Shown: positions 43,969 to 54,512 of the stretch, in pieces | How positions within the stretch are numbered: position 1 is the stretch's first letter | Layout of the letters: every line of letters starts with the position of its first letter | From: Macrolepiota albuminosa | Taxonomy: Eukaryota; Basidiomycota; Agaricomycetes; Agaricales; Agaricaceae | Assembly: GCA_027475525.1 (NCBI GenBank) | Contig: JAMWFC010000126.1 | Span: forward strand, 62,001 to 126,000 | Length of the DNA stretch: 64,000 nt | Reading direction: 5' to 3' | Made by a program: the position numbers and the translations under genes | The notes under the pieces: generated by a model | What the model saw: only the letters and a program-made list of their open reading frames with translations | The model's database searches: none | Told to the model about the DNA's origin: nothing

Positions 43969-44633
43969 TCCAGAGCTACCGTCTTGGTTATATATGCAAA
44001 ACCAGGCAGCGCATTGTCGCATTCATCCACCGTCGCTACATTGTTAGCTACGTTTTGTCGAGGGGTAACCGCGGTACGCATCTGGTTCCTGACGTCTGGC
44101 GCCACGCTGCATAACTCTCCTACCAATAGCGTAACCTGACTTTGCATGATGCGATCAAAAACTAACTTAGACTTCTCCAGATCATATATAGGCGCTGTGG
44201 GTTGATATCCCCCTGTAGGTTTATCTGGCGCCCCGAAGTTACGATTAAGGGGCGGGGTGTAGTTGCCCCCGAGACCAGCGTAAGGATGTAGCGGTGGCTC
44301 TGGAATGGCTGGTGCCTTGGTTGCTTCGGGTACTTCGTCGTTAGCGCTAGAGGTTGAGGCTGGTGCTGGGGTGGGGCCTGTTGTCGCGCCCAACGGTCTA
44401 TAATCCTTTAAAGGCTGCTTGCTCTTTTTGATCTCCACCCCATCGAAGACCTGATTCTTTAGCGACTTCAGTTCCTTCTCTAGCGTCTCAATCCTCTCTT
44501 CACGGGACAGCGTGGGTCGGTCACTGATAGCGTTTAGCTGGAGTACTTCGTGAATTAGTGCTTGTTGAGGAGTTGCCTCAGCTTCTGTTGTTGCTGTGCT
44601 ATTTAGGTTGCCTGTTGCTAAGTTCCCAGGGTT
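43892..44633 (-). pseudogene. Element E gag-protease linker
   Basis: In frame with the gag C-terminus after a TGA (EWHR-stop-NPGN). It carries a coiled-coil-like stretch (REERIETLEKELKSLKNQV) and a Pro/Thr-rich region (GPTPAPASTSSANDEVPEA). It ends near EVAPPKEATSIDPVKTYLKSLR, which leads into the protease once the 77-bp duplication is collapsed. Role unknown; length and position match the linker in related fungal Ty3 elements. Confidence 0.7.
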
Positions 44634-45961
44634 TCAACGGTGCCACTCGTCAATGCGTCCCTGGAACATCTTATGCTCGGGATAAAGGGGAATGCTAGCG
44701 CCCGAAGGTAAGACTAGTTTCCCGTCCATTCCACAGTGCGCCTTCCCTTGTCGCAGATACTGTTCAAGTATAGCGCACCTACCCCTGGTCATGGTATGTC
44801 CTGCCTCAACACAGAAATGACAAAGTCCCATCTGTACGTTGTTTCTAGGCGCCAAAAGACTAGTCGAGATCAAGGTTTCCAGTTTATTCATGACGTTAGC
44901 AACTGCATTGTTAACGGCATTCTCCAAATCCTCCTTCTTGACATACCCGTTACGGTCATTGGCGGCGCTAGGCGCTGGCGACTCTAGCTTGGGTGCCATT
45001 CCTCCATGGTCCACACCAGGTCGCTGTAATGGTATACCCGTATCCGTGCCTTTTAATACCCACTTTCCTGCCTCAAAGACCTTTTCTATGTCGTAGGGTT
45101 TCTCGGGGTGATGGTCATGCATAGTGATCTCCAAGCGTCGTGCAATCTTAGTCCATAACGAAGTCGGGAATCCTTGTTGAAACAAACGGCGCTCCTCGTT
45201 CCCATATAATTTCCTATTTTGGACCAGCCATCTCGCTATCCATTGGAAATCACGATAATAAGTCGATAACGCTCCTAGAGTATAGATCCCAGCCGCAAAG
45301 GTGTCCTGTACTAGCTTCTGGATTTCCATTACCGTATAACGCGTAGCTTCTTCAGCGCCAGGATATAAATGAATGATAGCCTTTTTCCATTCATCATAGG
45401 TAAAAGGCCTGGGCGCTGCGTCACTAGTAAGTCCTTGGAACTCCTTCAACCCTGTCCATGATTGGCTGTGTCATATGAGACGTATCTGGTGGCGTATTCC
45501 TTCATCTGTGTATTGTCGGTCACCCAGCAATCACATAGCAGATACTCCAACTCCTTGAAGTACTGCGTTAGTTCACGAGGCTTTGTTTCGTCCCATTTTG
45601 GCGATGAGAAGTGGTTTCGGGGTGGCATGCGCTGATTGTTCGGCTGATCCATACCAATAGGTGTGTTTGTCAAGGTAGGAAGAGTGGTGGTGCTCGTGTT
45701 ACTTAGTGTCGATGTCGTAGGTACCGGCTCAGTTGGCTCCGAGTCGCTAGGTTCTGGCAATAATAACCTAGATAACTCTTCTAGAGGAGTCAGCGGTGTA
45801 TGGTTTTCACCTGCTAAGTACTCAAATGGTTGGGAAAAAGAGAAAAAGCTTTTGGCTAAGCTATCTGGGGCGGCTTCAAGCTCCTGATCCAAAGTCTGTC
45901 TCGGTAGCGCGCCTGGTAAGTGTGGTGAGTCGGTGGTACTTGGTTCAAATGCGCTCTCCAA
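44634..45961 (-). pseudogene. Element E gag
   Basis: Starts MESAFEPSTTDSPHLPGAL at 45961. Capsid-like sequence follows: WDETKPRELTQYFKELEYLL, then after a single-base frame shift near 45470, FTYDEWKKAIIHLYPGAEEATRYTVMEIQKLV, DFQWIARWLVQNRKL and RLFQQGFPTSLWTKIARRLEI. The C-terminal finger CHFCVEAGHTMTRGRC (C-x2-C-x4-H-x6-C, a spacing seen in this fungal lineage) is followed by RQGKAHCGMDGKLVLPSGASIPL. Gag would assemble the particle. Apart from the frame shift and a terminal TGA it is open. Confidence 0.85.
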
Positions 45962-46029
45962 CAGGAGGCGGCACTGTTGCTGGGCTCAAGTTTCTGGCGG
46001 AATTCTGTCTCAGAAGAACCCCTCACAGT

Positions 46030-46053
46030 GGGCTCCAAAATGATGACGCCAAC
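46030..46053 (-). promoter_or_regulatory. Possible primer-binding site of element E
   Basis: In sense, ACTACA is followed by GT and then TGGCGTCATCATTTTGG, a TGG-starting sequence just upstream of gag. This fits a tRNA primer-binding site next to an LTR ending ACTACA. The primer tRNA is not identified. Confidence 0.4.
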
Positions 46054-46737
46054 TGTAGTTGGGTGCGCTGGACATATATGCAGTACAACGCCGTCTCCAG
46101 CGCTTGGCGTGCGTAGTTGTGAGGAGTCCTGACAGGGTCCCGGTGTGCTCAAGTGGAGGTAGTAAAACAATGTGCTAGATTATAGCGCTTTGGGGGCTAC
46201 CTGGCGGACGGTAAGCGTCGTAGTTTAGGCAAAGATATTGAAGAAAAGACGAATAGCGCAGCGTATTGTGCCTGTAGGTGGCACCATAAACGATGAAGAC
46301 GAGATAGACAAGGCTAGCGCCCGACTTAGTGACGAAGTCAAAGGAAGCTAGCGCAATTTGAACGCTAAGTGTAACTGTGTGTTCGAGGGGTTATGATTCG
46401 TTGTTATATACATGTAAAGTAGCTATTTTATATACTATGCGCTACCATGGTTTGTCCAGATACAAGTCCACCTGCAGTGCTACCTCCTAGTGCCTCTCCT
46501 CATGGTTTCCTCTAACGGTGACCTGTCAATGGCAACCTTTTGCACATGGATGACGGCGACCAATGGCGTTCTGACCCACGGCGACCAGCGGCGACTCTAT
46601 ATTGGCTTAGAATTGCATGAGTCTGCTCACTTTTATTCTAACTCCAATTGGCCAGGCTGTTTTGGGGTATGGTCAGAAAATCCTTGACAGACGCCGTGAG
46701 CGCTAGTGTCAGCGCTACACATTGTATTAGTTCCTGA
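46054..46737 (-). repeat. Possible 5' LTR of element E
   Basis: In sense it would run from TGTCAGGAACTAATAC (46737) to CCCAACTACA (46054), TG...CA, next to the primer-binding site. No second copy exists in the window, so the boundaries are conjecture; another TGTCAGGACT start occurs at about 46137. The stretch has no supported gene. Confidence 0.35.
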
Positions 46738-47863
46738 CAGGTCCAGATGTCGGATTTAAGTATATCCAGTGCTGCCGTCATTGATCCTTTTAGACTTCTG
46801 ATTGAAGTGCCTCGTCAAATGGCAGCGCCTGCTGCTGGCTCTTTCTGGAAGTGATCGGGATTTAGTTAGAGTCCTCTCCCGCTGTCATGTTAGCGCTATA
46901 CGTTATGGGCCTCCTTCGTCCTTGGGATAGGTGAATGGAGTGTGCTGAAAGCTTGGTAGCTAGTGGTTAGGATAAATGTCTAAATCCTGTAGTCGGTTGC
47001 CAGAGCTAGAGCTGCTCTATATTCCCAACTGGTCGCTAGAGCCCTCAGTACGTCAAGTGTTGGTTGGCCTATAATGTCCCTTGATGTGCTCAGTCCGAGT
47101 AGAAGCCTATCAGCGGAACGTATGTATTACATATGTATCTTCTATGTGAGTAAGTTTAATTCTAACGCTTACCGTGCCTTATAAGTCTCACAGATAATTT
47201 AATTGTATTATCAACGCACTGTGTTTCACGGTTTATTGCAGTAAAAACACACCGTATTCATCTATCTACGTACATGTATATATATCGTATTTAAACTTAG
47301 GAATATGTAACATAACAATAAATACTATATGTAAATAATTAAGTAACTTAATAATTATTTGATAATTAATAATTAATTGGTAATTAATAATTAATACATA
47401 TTATGTAAGCATTTGGTTGGACGGCCTGTTTACTTATATACCTCTCCTCTGCAGTTAGCGTGAATGCTGATATGATAGCGCCGAACCGGTCACACAATTG
47501 CGTGACCTACGTGTATTGGTGTCAGAGGCAAAAGCTATCAGCTGACTACTACTTATGTACAGGGCGAGGAGGAAGGGTTGACAAATAGTGTATTGGTGTC
47601 AGAGGCAAAAGCTATCAGCTGACTACTACTTATGTACAGGGCGAGGAGGAAGGGTTGACAAATAAACGAGTAAAATAAACTAATGAAGTATACTAGAGTT
47701 AAAACACGTGTGCAAGCACCTTAATAGGTCAGCAGATTTTCTGATGGAACATGTTTCTGGATCCAGCGGTTTCTTGTGGCATACTTTATATAACGTGACT
47801 TGATAGATCTACGGCAATCTCTGTGCACCTCGTGAGCAGTTTGGTTGTCAGCATCCCGCTCTC
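46738..47863. other. Intergenic stretch, AT-rich in its middle
   Basis: No gene recognised. 47270-47410 is almost pure AAT/TAATTA repetition. It contains the 77-bp duplication at 47511-47664. Confidence 0.55.
47511..47664. repeat. Exact 77-bp tandem duplication (47511-47587 / 47588-47664)
   Basis: Two identical copies in non-coding sequence. Same period as all the others, although the sequence is unrelated. Confidence 0.98.
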
Positions 47864-48273
47864 ATGGAGTCACTGAAACAGGCGCTGCTGACATTCAAAG
47901 TGCTAGGTACGTCTTCTCCCAACCACGACCATATGCTTTAAAAAGATCATATAGTCTCACTAATGGATCATATGAAACCAGAACCAAATGCGGGTAAAGT
48001 CGTCATATAGTTGAATGGCTCTACATGTCTCTTAGGACTAGGCAAAACCGAAAGGCCCTGTTTCGTTATTCTGCTATATATCAATGAATTGAAGTCGCCG
48101 TTTCTGTTTGTTGCCCCTCCAACATCATTCCACAAGCTAGTCTCTACTAGGTGTTGGTGAAATATGACAATAAAGCAATCTAAACGTGGCCAGGGATGCA
48201 AAAGTCTGCCTGCCTTCCTTTGCCAACAGATAGTCCCTCACCAAACAATCTACACGTCTCAGGCAGTACCTTT

Positions 48274-48427
48274 GTTCGTCCGCGCATAAACCTTGGGTAT
48301 AGCCAGGACCGTTATCTTGGTATTAACTATATGCCAGAGCTTGTAGAGGTGTTTGTCCGCACATAAACCTTGGGTATAGCCAGGACCGTTATCTTGGTAT
48401 TAACTATATGCCAGAGCTTGTAGAGGT
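48274..48427. repeat. 77-bp tandem duplication with two transitions (48274-48350 / 48351-48427)
   Basis: Two copies differ only at C/T and G/A positions near their left end. Same period as the others; lies inside the gene-like sequence. Confidence 0.93.
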
Positions 48428-49004
48428 CGCTGCTTTGCATTATCCCAACCATGCCATCGCCGTTGGTACTCATACTGATGAAGATTTATCTTACAACATT
48501 GTGTTCGAGTAGCTCCAGGCAACAGCCGAATATGTGTCATAATGGTTGGTCGTTAGTGGATGCACTACAAGTCATGCACGCCGTGATTAAACGCCTGAAG
48601 TGATATCAGTATGTGTATGTATACCGCAGCATGGCCACTCATCGGAACTTTTTTTTTTTTTTTTTTTTGTGTGTATGTTTCTTTTTATGTTTTGGTCTCT
48701 TTTGTTTTCTTTTCCATATGTTTCTTTTTATGTTATTGTTATAATCATTATTATAACGTTTTTAGGTCGTACAGCAAAGCCTCCATCCGCGTGTGGACGC
48801 TCCAAGGACGACGAAGGGGCAAGCATTTGTTTGAAGCTAACAAGAGAGACACAGGCAGGTATTTGTAATAAATTGGTACATCGGACTTATCGATTGTACT
48901 TCAAACTATTTTATTTTGATTTTAGGATGAGCAGCAAAGCCTTTAGCTGCGTGCAGACGCTCCAAAGACAATGTGGGGGTTAACATTGGCTGTTTAAAGC
49001 CAGC

Positions 49005-49009
49005 AGGAG
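49005..49009. repeat. Target-site duplication of element D, left copy (AGGAG)
   Basis: AGGAG directly before the left LTR, repeated at 60507-60511. Confidence 0.93.
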
Positions 49010-49246
49010 TGTAACAAAGTTACAGGAAGTTGTGAGCTTAATGTTCACACTGCACAGAATCAGACCAGTCCGGTCTATTGACTATGTAGTACAAACACAA
49101 AAAATAAGCTGCTTTGTAAGCAGCTGGTAAACTAATTTATATAATAATGTAAATTAATATTATATTATAATAAATATAATATAATAGTATCTACTGTAAG
49201 GTAAGTAAAGCTATGTGGCCAACGCCACATAGCGGACTACGCTACA
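49010..49246 (-). repeat. 3' LTR of element D
   Basis: Plus strand TGTAACAAAG...ACTACGCTACA, so in sense TGTAGCG...GTTACA. It contains perfect hairpins at 49107-49125 (8-bp stem, loop TGT) and 49210-49233 (9-bp stem, 6-base loop) plus an AT-only core. It differs from 60270-60506 at three positions. Confidence 0.97.
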
Positions 49247-49256
49247 CACCCCCCAA
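49247..49256 (-). promoter_or_regulatory. Polypurine tract of element D
   Basis: In sense TTGGGGGGTG directly before the 3' LTR, the expected plus-strand primer position. Confidence 0.7.
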
Positions 49257-49291
49257 TCAGACCGAGCTACGGTCTTGAGATAATATGACGG

Positions 49292-50920
49292 TCATGCCAT
49301 CGGTAAGTCAGGGACGGGGGCAATGGGAGAGTCCCCAGGCTCCCGGAATGGATCGGCAGTCGCGTCGTCCATGTCGTAGTCGAGGAGTTCATCCTCGGGT
49401 GTGGGCGCGTAGGAAGTACCCGAAGGCCCTGCTACTGGCAGAGAATCGTCATAGTCCCGGAGGGGGGACAGTGTGAGATTGGGGTCGATGGTCGACCCCG
49501 GGACAGGTGGTTGGGGATCAGGCAGATCCCCGGTGTCGGACGGGTACTGGCACGTCCAGATTTCGCGGGCATGAATGTCTTGCCCGATAGAGAGGTACAT
49601 CCCCTTGGCGAGCGCGTCGTCGTATGCACGACGACTGTCCTGCTGCTGGAGCATCAGGCGTTGGCGATCGCCAATGGTGGCCTCGCGCCACCCATCCCAC
49701 TGAGGGATGGACTGGGGTGTACCGTAGTGGTCGAGGCGTTGTAGCCTCTCATCGTCGATAGCAGCCGCCTTGTTGTAGAGCCGGCTGTCGCTGAAGAATA
49801 GATGGGCCAAGTAGGTGACCCCATAAGTGTACGCATGGTCAGCCCAGCTGACCAGAATTTGATTGTGAAGAAGGACGCGTAACGCGTCCGAAGTGGTGAA
49901 TACGGAAGCTGATGCTTCCGGGATGTCCACAGCCTGAACCTCGAAGGTTGGGTCGTTGGCGTGGAGAGGCTCAAAGGCTTGCCCCGTGGCCGCCTCGTAC
50001 TCAGCCACGGCCTCTTTGTAGAGGCCTGGCCTGGCGAAGACGTAGGCCAGGTACTTGTATACCGTGGCCTTGGAGGGGCGGCTGGCGCTGAGGGCGCGTA
50101 CAAGCGCAAACCCAAAGAGGCTGCGCCAATGAATGCGCATGGCTCGGTCCATGGCCAGACCGGTCCACACGTTGGACGTCCCAGGACATCCATAGAGGAG
50201 GGCGTATGAGCCCAGGTAGTCCAAAGCAAATGGTTGCTTTGGATCAGGGGGGGTAAGGCCGACGAAGGCAATCTTCCCTCCCTCTTTGCGGCGATAGAGC
50301 CGCGACGGCACAATCATTCGCGGGAAACTCTCCCGCTCCTCTGGACTCGTGAAGGGTACCGCAATAGTCCTATACTCGACCTCGTCAAGTAAATGAGACA
50401 TAGCTCTGTCTCGGGCCGTAGGGTGGCAGTTGAGCGCCACCCGCTTGAATTCGTTGAGCAAGAGGTAGCCCAACTGACGCTGACGAAGCGGCGTAAACTG
50501 GTTGTTAACCAGTGCATGAAGTCTACGGACTTCTCGAGGACTGCGGGGAAACCCGCAAGGTGCCACTCGGTACACCTTACTGTTGTGGGGCGTCGCGGCG
50601 GCGTTGCCCTGTTTATCGTCCTCGAAGGACCTGGCTGCGCGAGCTTCTTGCCCGACGAAGATGGTATTGGTCATCGGTGACCAATAGAATTGAGGAGCCA
50701 ACCCCGCACCAAAGAATGAGTTCTGGCGCTCAATAGTGTGATCACGGTAGATCACCACACTGAGCGCATCAGGGATGCGCCCGGTTTCGTCCTCAAGGAG
50801 GGCGGCCCCTCGTTTGGCGCTGTTCTGCGCCCGACGCTCCATCTTGGCTCGTCGATTGCTGTTGCGCCGTTCGCGCGCCATACGTTGTGCCGCCGTCTCG
50901 TGCGGCACTGGGGATTCCAT
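49292..50920 (-). CDS. Element D extra ORF, C-terminal half (542 aa, unknown function)
   Basis: Open from MESPVPHETAAQRMARERRN to the stop near 49292. It starts with a strongly basic stretch (RRNSNRRAKMERRAQNSAKRG, about residues 16-38; possible nuclear or nucleic-acid contact). A helix-rich globular part of about 400 residues follows (GFPRSPREVRRLHALVNNQF, LGYLLLNEFKRVALNCHPTA, YLGSYALLYGCPGTSNVWTGL, KYLAYVFARPGLYKEAVAEY). It ends in a Pro/Asp-rich acidic tail (PEDELLDYDMDDATADPF). No signal peptide or convincing membrane segment, so it is not an obvious envelope protein. The sequence upstream stays in the same frame across a single TAG at about 50944 (DDE-stop-YEEPEEAR), so it was probably one protein with the next entry. 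No family recognised. Confidence 0.75.
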   Translation of the reverse strand: MESPVPHETAAQRMARERRNSNRRAKMERRAQNSAKRGAALLEDETGRIPDALSVVIYRDHTIERQNSFFGAGLAPQFYWSPMTNTIFVGQEARAARSFEDDKQGNAAATPHNSKVYRVAPCGFPRSPREVRRLHALVNNQFTPLRQRQLGYLLLNEFKRVALNCHPTARDRAMSHLLDEVEYRTIAVPFTSPEERESFPRMIVPSRLYRRKEGGKIAFVGLTPPDPKQPFALDYLGSYALLYGCPGTSNVWTGLAMDRAMRIHWRSLFGFALVRALSASRPSKATVYKYLAYVFARPGLYKEAVAEYEAATGQAFEPLHANDPTFEVQAVDIPEASASVFTTSDALRVLLHNQILVSWADHAYTYGVTYLAHLFFSDSRLYNKAAAIDDERLQRLDHYGTPQSIPQWDGWREATIGDRQRLMLQQQDSRRAYDDALAKGMYLSIGQDIHAREIWTCQYPSDTGDLPDPQPPVPGSTIDPNLTLSPLRDYDDSLPVAGPSGTSYAPTPEDELLDYDMDDATADPFREPGDSPIAPVPDLPMA

Positions 50921-51380
50921 ACGAGCCTCTTCAGGCTCCTCATACTATTCGTCGTCGGAGGGCGGGGAGGGCAGCCTCTCCGGCTCCGACTTCTCAGATC
51001 GTGGGTCCATTGCCCACACACACCGCGGGAGTCGGGCTGGCAGGCCCTCTACCAGTATAGCGGGTAAAAAGGGGATGTTCGCCCCTGGGGCCCCTTTCGG
51101 GGCATCCTCGGGGAAGTGCACGTTGACGTAGGCGCGCTCTTCTGGTTGCTTACCCCGACAATCCTTTCGGGGTTGTGAGGCCTTGGCCTCAGTGGGGCGT
51201 GTGCTCACGCCCCTGAAACTCTGCTCCCCAGAGTACGTGGTGGATACCACGGATACTGGTCGCGAAGACGCGACCTCAGACGCGCCGCTGGCGAGGCGCT
51301 GGATAAGCCGGGGGGCGGCTGGAGCAGGAACATCTTCATAGGGGAGGATGTCCCGTCCTAGACTGGCCTCCCGGCCGGGG

Positions 51381-51534
51381 GCAGCAACGCTCGACTTAAT
51401 CGAGCGGGAGGGCGTGTCCTCCACTCCTTGCCGACGTGCCCTTTTGCTGGAGTCGGTGCAGCAACGCTCGACTTAATCGAGCGGGAGGGCGTGTCCTCCA
51501 CTCCTTGCCGACGTGCCCTTTTGCTGGAGTCGGT
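51381..51534. repeat. Exact 77-bp tandem duplication (51381-51457 / 51458-51534)
   Basis: Within element D's extra ORF. Repeats ATPSRSIKSS-type coding in shifted frames; removal restores the frame. Confidence 0.97.
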
Positions 51535-51712
51535 GTCCCGACTTGGGGGTGTAGTCTGCCGCTTACGAGCGGCCGAAATGGCAAGGAGATCAGTTTTGCG
51601 CTGAGCACGCATATGATCCATGTCGTCCATCATCCGGCAGATGAGGACGACTGCCTCCGCATCGCGGAGGAACGATGACTCTGCGGGTACATCGTACCCG
51701 TTATCTCCCAGA

Positions 51713-51866
51713 CGTTGGAGAAGGGTAGCCAGGACTAAGTCCTGGCTGTGAGTGGGCTCGACAGCCCATGCTTTTCCTTTGTCGCGTCGCGTTGGAGAAG
51801 GGTAGCCAGGACTAAGTCCTGGCTGTGAGTGGGCTCGACAGCCCATGCTTTTCCTTTGTCGCGTCG
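51713..51866. repeat. Exact 77-bp tandem duplication (51713-51789 / 51790-51866)
   Basis: Within element D's extra ORF (VEPTHSQDLVLATLLQR repeated). Removal restores the frame. Confidence 0.97.
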
Positions 51867-53416
51867 AGGACACGACTCTTGTTCTGAGCTGGGCTCGGAT
51901 TGGTGCGGCATTTCCAGCCGCTGTAGCAAGGAGAGCTTGGCCAAGCTCTCCGTCGGCGCATCAGCCGATGAACTGATGCTCCGTTCTGTATTGAGAGTTT
52001 CTGTACTCTCGATGGCCGCGGTGGCCTGCACGAGGGATGCTTTGCGTCCCTCTAGATTGTCAATTGGTGCTGTGGTCGACAGAGAAATCGACCGGCCTCC
52101 CTTGGCTTGCGACTCATGTGAGTCGCTGTACTGGGGCATTGCGCCCCAAGCCCCCATCCAAGCCGGGGGGTATGGCATCATTACGGGCACACCACCCATC
52201 CCAGGGTAGTGCGCCGGGGCGGTAAACTGGGGAAAAGGATGTGTCCCCAGTTGCCCTGTTGCCAGTACGGGGGCAAGCTGCCTCCATGCCGACGCTGCTT
52301 GGGGGCTGACTAGCCCCCCGTAGGCCTGTTGCTGAAATTGGCCCTCGGTGTGATGTGGCGCATAAGCGCCCGGTGCTGGTTGTTGGGGCTGATAGCCGCC
52401 CACAGGTGCGTTCTGGGGCATGAAGTTGCCCTGCATGGTTTGAAGTGGCGGATAGCCACTGATCACCGGCTGCTGCGGCAGGTAGCCCGCCGCTGGTGGT
52501 TGCTGCTGCTGTGGGAAGCCCACAGCTGGTTGCGATTGTCCCCACTGGGGCGCATTTTGGGTCTGCGGGGGAGCCATCTGCCCCCCCCCTTCAGCCGACG
52601 GTAAGACCGACGGCGTACTCTCAAACTGCTGCTGCTGTAGCTGCTGCTGCTGCTGGTCACTTAAGTCCACGGGCATGCTGTCCATGGTTGGGGGAAAAAA
52701 GCGAAAAAGAAATTTTGCCTTTTAAGATGTGTTTCAGCCACAGCTGCTGACCAACTCAGCCAAGCCACGATCGGCACTGCCAATCAAATTAAGCGCCAGC
52801 ACACTTACTTAATTGATGTGGGCGCTTAACGCCCTTCAACTCCAAATAACGGTCAAGTGCCGCTAGCTTGGAGCAATGGGAGTGTGGCTCCCATGTTGTG
52901 TCCCCCAGGGACCATCGTACTTCAAACTCGAGCGTGTTACGCTCAGTCCACCAGTGCCCAATTATGCACTCGACGAACCATTCGTCATCGTCTCGAGCCC
53001 CAAAATCATAGGGGCCCGGGGTTGCCCTGTTAGGGAACAGCGCATCGTCAGACGTGCTGTAAGGTTGCAACAGCAACACATGAAACTTAGGAACGATGCG
53101 TCGTTCCTGTAATGCCAGAGGCAGCTCCAACACGTAGTTGGAGGTACTTGGCTCTGCGTCTAGGACGCGGTATGGGCCTACCCACTTCGGGCAGAGTTTA
53201 CTTGCCCGTCCCTTTGGGAGCTTCAAATTACACGTTGATAGGTAGACCAACGCTCCTACTGCTATTGGCGGGTCCGCTCGCCTACGGTGATTGGCGTTTT
53301 TTGCCTGGAAGACTCGCGCCTCTATGATGGCGTCATGCGCTGCCGCGATGTTCTCCAGGGCCTGCCTGGCGAACTCGACAACTCCACGGTGAGCCACCGT
53401 ATCAGCACGAACTTCG

Positions 53417-53570
53417 TGCAGCATGGAGGGCATGTACCCTCCATTGAGTTCAAAGGGCGCATACCCTGTGGTATCCGAGATACTCGCGTTAATTGCAGCA
53501 TGGAGGGCATGTACCCTCCGTTGAGTTCAAAGGGCGCATACCCTGTGGTATCCGAGATACTCGCGTTAAT
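53417..53570. repeat. 77-bp tandem duplication with one transition (53417-53493 / 53494-53570)
   Basis: Within the integrase (FELNGGYMPSML region) of element D. Copies differ at one A/G site. Removal restores the frame. Confidence 0.96.
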
Positions 53571-54358
53571 CGTGAACTCAGTGAGTGGACACCAGTCCAC
53601 CCAGTCCCGTTGGTCAGGGCGAACAACTGCCCTCAAAATCTGACCGATACTGCGGTTCGCCCGCTCTGTCTGCCCATCCGTTTGAGGATGGAAGGACGTC
53701 GACATGAGGAGTCGCGCTCCTAGCAGTTTGTGGAGTTCTCTCCACCATTGAGACGTGAACTTCAAGTCACAATCGCTCACAATGGTGCTAGGCAGCCCAT
53801 GCAGCCTAACGATCTCCCTCAGGTAGATCCACGACAGCTCCTTAGCCGTCAGCGTAGTTCGCACCGGTATGAGGTGCACCATGCTCGTCATGCGGCATAT
53901 GACTACCCAGAGGTAATCGAACCCTCTGGACTCGGGAAAGGGACCTACGAAGTCCATTCCGATTGAGTCCCAGGGTTTCACCGGCACGGGTAGCTGGTGT
54001 AGCTTCCCGGGAGGGGATCCAGGGGGCAACTTTGCCCTCTGACATGCTGCGCATGACGCGCAAAACTTAGTCACTTCTTGGGCCATACGTGGCCACCAAT
54101 ACCATCTCCGGATGTAGCCCAACGTCCGGGCGGCACCAAAGTGCCCCACCAGGGCATGGGCCTGGTCCAAGACCCGCGTAACAATGGTACGCGTACGGGG
54201 GAGGCATACCACTGCCACCCCTTGACGGTTCTCCGTCGTGATGAGTCCACCAGGCTCATGCCTGAACCGAGGATGGTCGTCAGGATTGGCGATTATCTCA
54301 GCAAAGAGAGGATCATCACCATAGTCCTGCACCACCTCCTGCCGGAAGTCGTCATTGA

Positions 54359-54512
54359 CCAGGCTAGGAGGCTGGGATGAAGGCAATTCGCCTTCGAGCA
54401 TCTCCGCAAGCGTAACGGGTACATCATGGCGCTTGCCAGGCTAGGAGGCTGGGATGAAGGCAATTCGCCTTCGAGCATCTCCGCAAGCGTAACGGGTACA
54501 TCATGGCGCTTG
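54359..54512. repeat. Exact 77-bp tandem duplication (54359-54435 / 54436-54512)
   Basis: Between RNase H and integrase of element D (AEMLEGELPSSQPPSL repeated). Removal restores the frame. Confidence 0.97.

Larger units (their letters stand above)
47864..49009 (+). pseudogene. Intron-bearing gene-like sequence, left half (interrupted by element D)
   Basis: An ATG at 47864 gives MESLKQALLTFKVL followed by GTACGT, a plausible intron donor. Around 48360-48510 a coding-like stretch reads INLGYSQDRYLGINYMPELVEVAALHYPNHAIAVG, THTDEDLSYNIVFE, then TAG. After a frame change comes NGWSLVDALQVMHAVIKRLK, TGA, YQYVYVYRSMATHRN. After a poly-T intron-like segment ending TTTTTAG (48763), two diverged copies of a CAGCAAAGCCT...GACGCTCCAA exon-like motif are separated by a 67-base GTATTT...TTTTAG intron-like segment. 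I do not recognise the protein; it could be a host gene or a transposase. Exon structure is inferred. Confidence 0.35.
50945..52685 (-). pseudogene. Element D extra ORF, N-terminal half (Gln/Pro-rich)
   Basis: Begins MDSMPVDLSDQQQQQLQQQQ about 100 bases after the integrase stop. A Gln/Pro/Gly/Tyr-rich region of some 180 residues (GYLPQQPVISGYPPLQ, PGAYAPHHTEGQFQQQ) resembles prion-like or scaffold sequence. Then come a Ser-rich part (SISLSTTAPIDNLEGRKAS), a helical block ESSFLRDAEAVVLICRMMDDMDHMRAQR shared with element B, a basic SSKRARRQG patch and a Pro-rich end. Two 77-bp duplications (51381-51534, 51713-51866) break it artificially. With one copy removed each, the frame is continuous to the TAG at about 50944. 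Combined with the next half the protein would be roughly 1,070 residues. Confidence 0.75.

Noticed and set aside
49292..52685. Envelope-like gene after pol of element D
   Set aside because: No signal peptide, no convincing transmembrane segment, no cysteine-rich ectodomain; composition is Gln/Pro-rich, basic and acidic.
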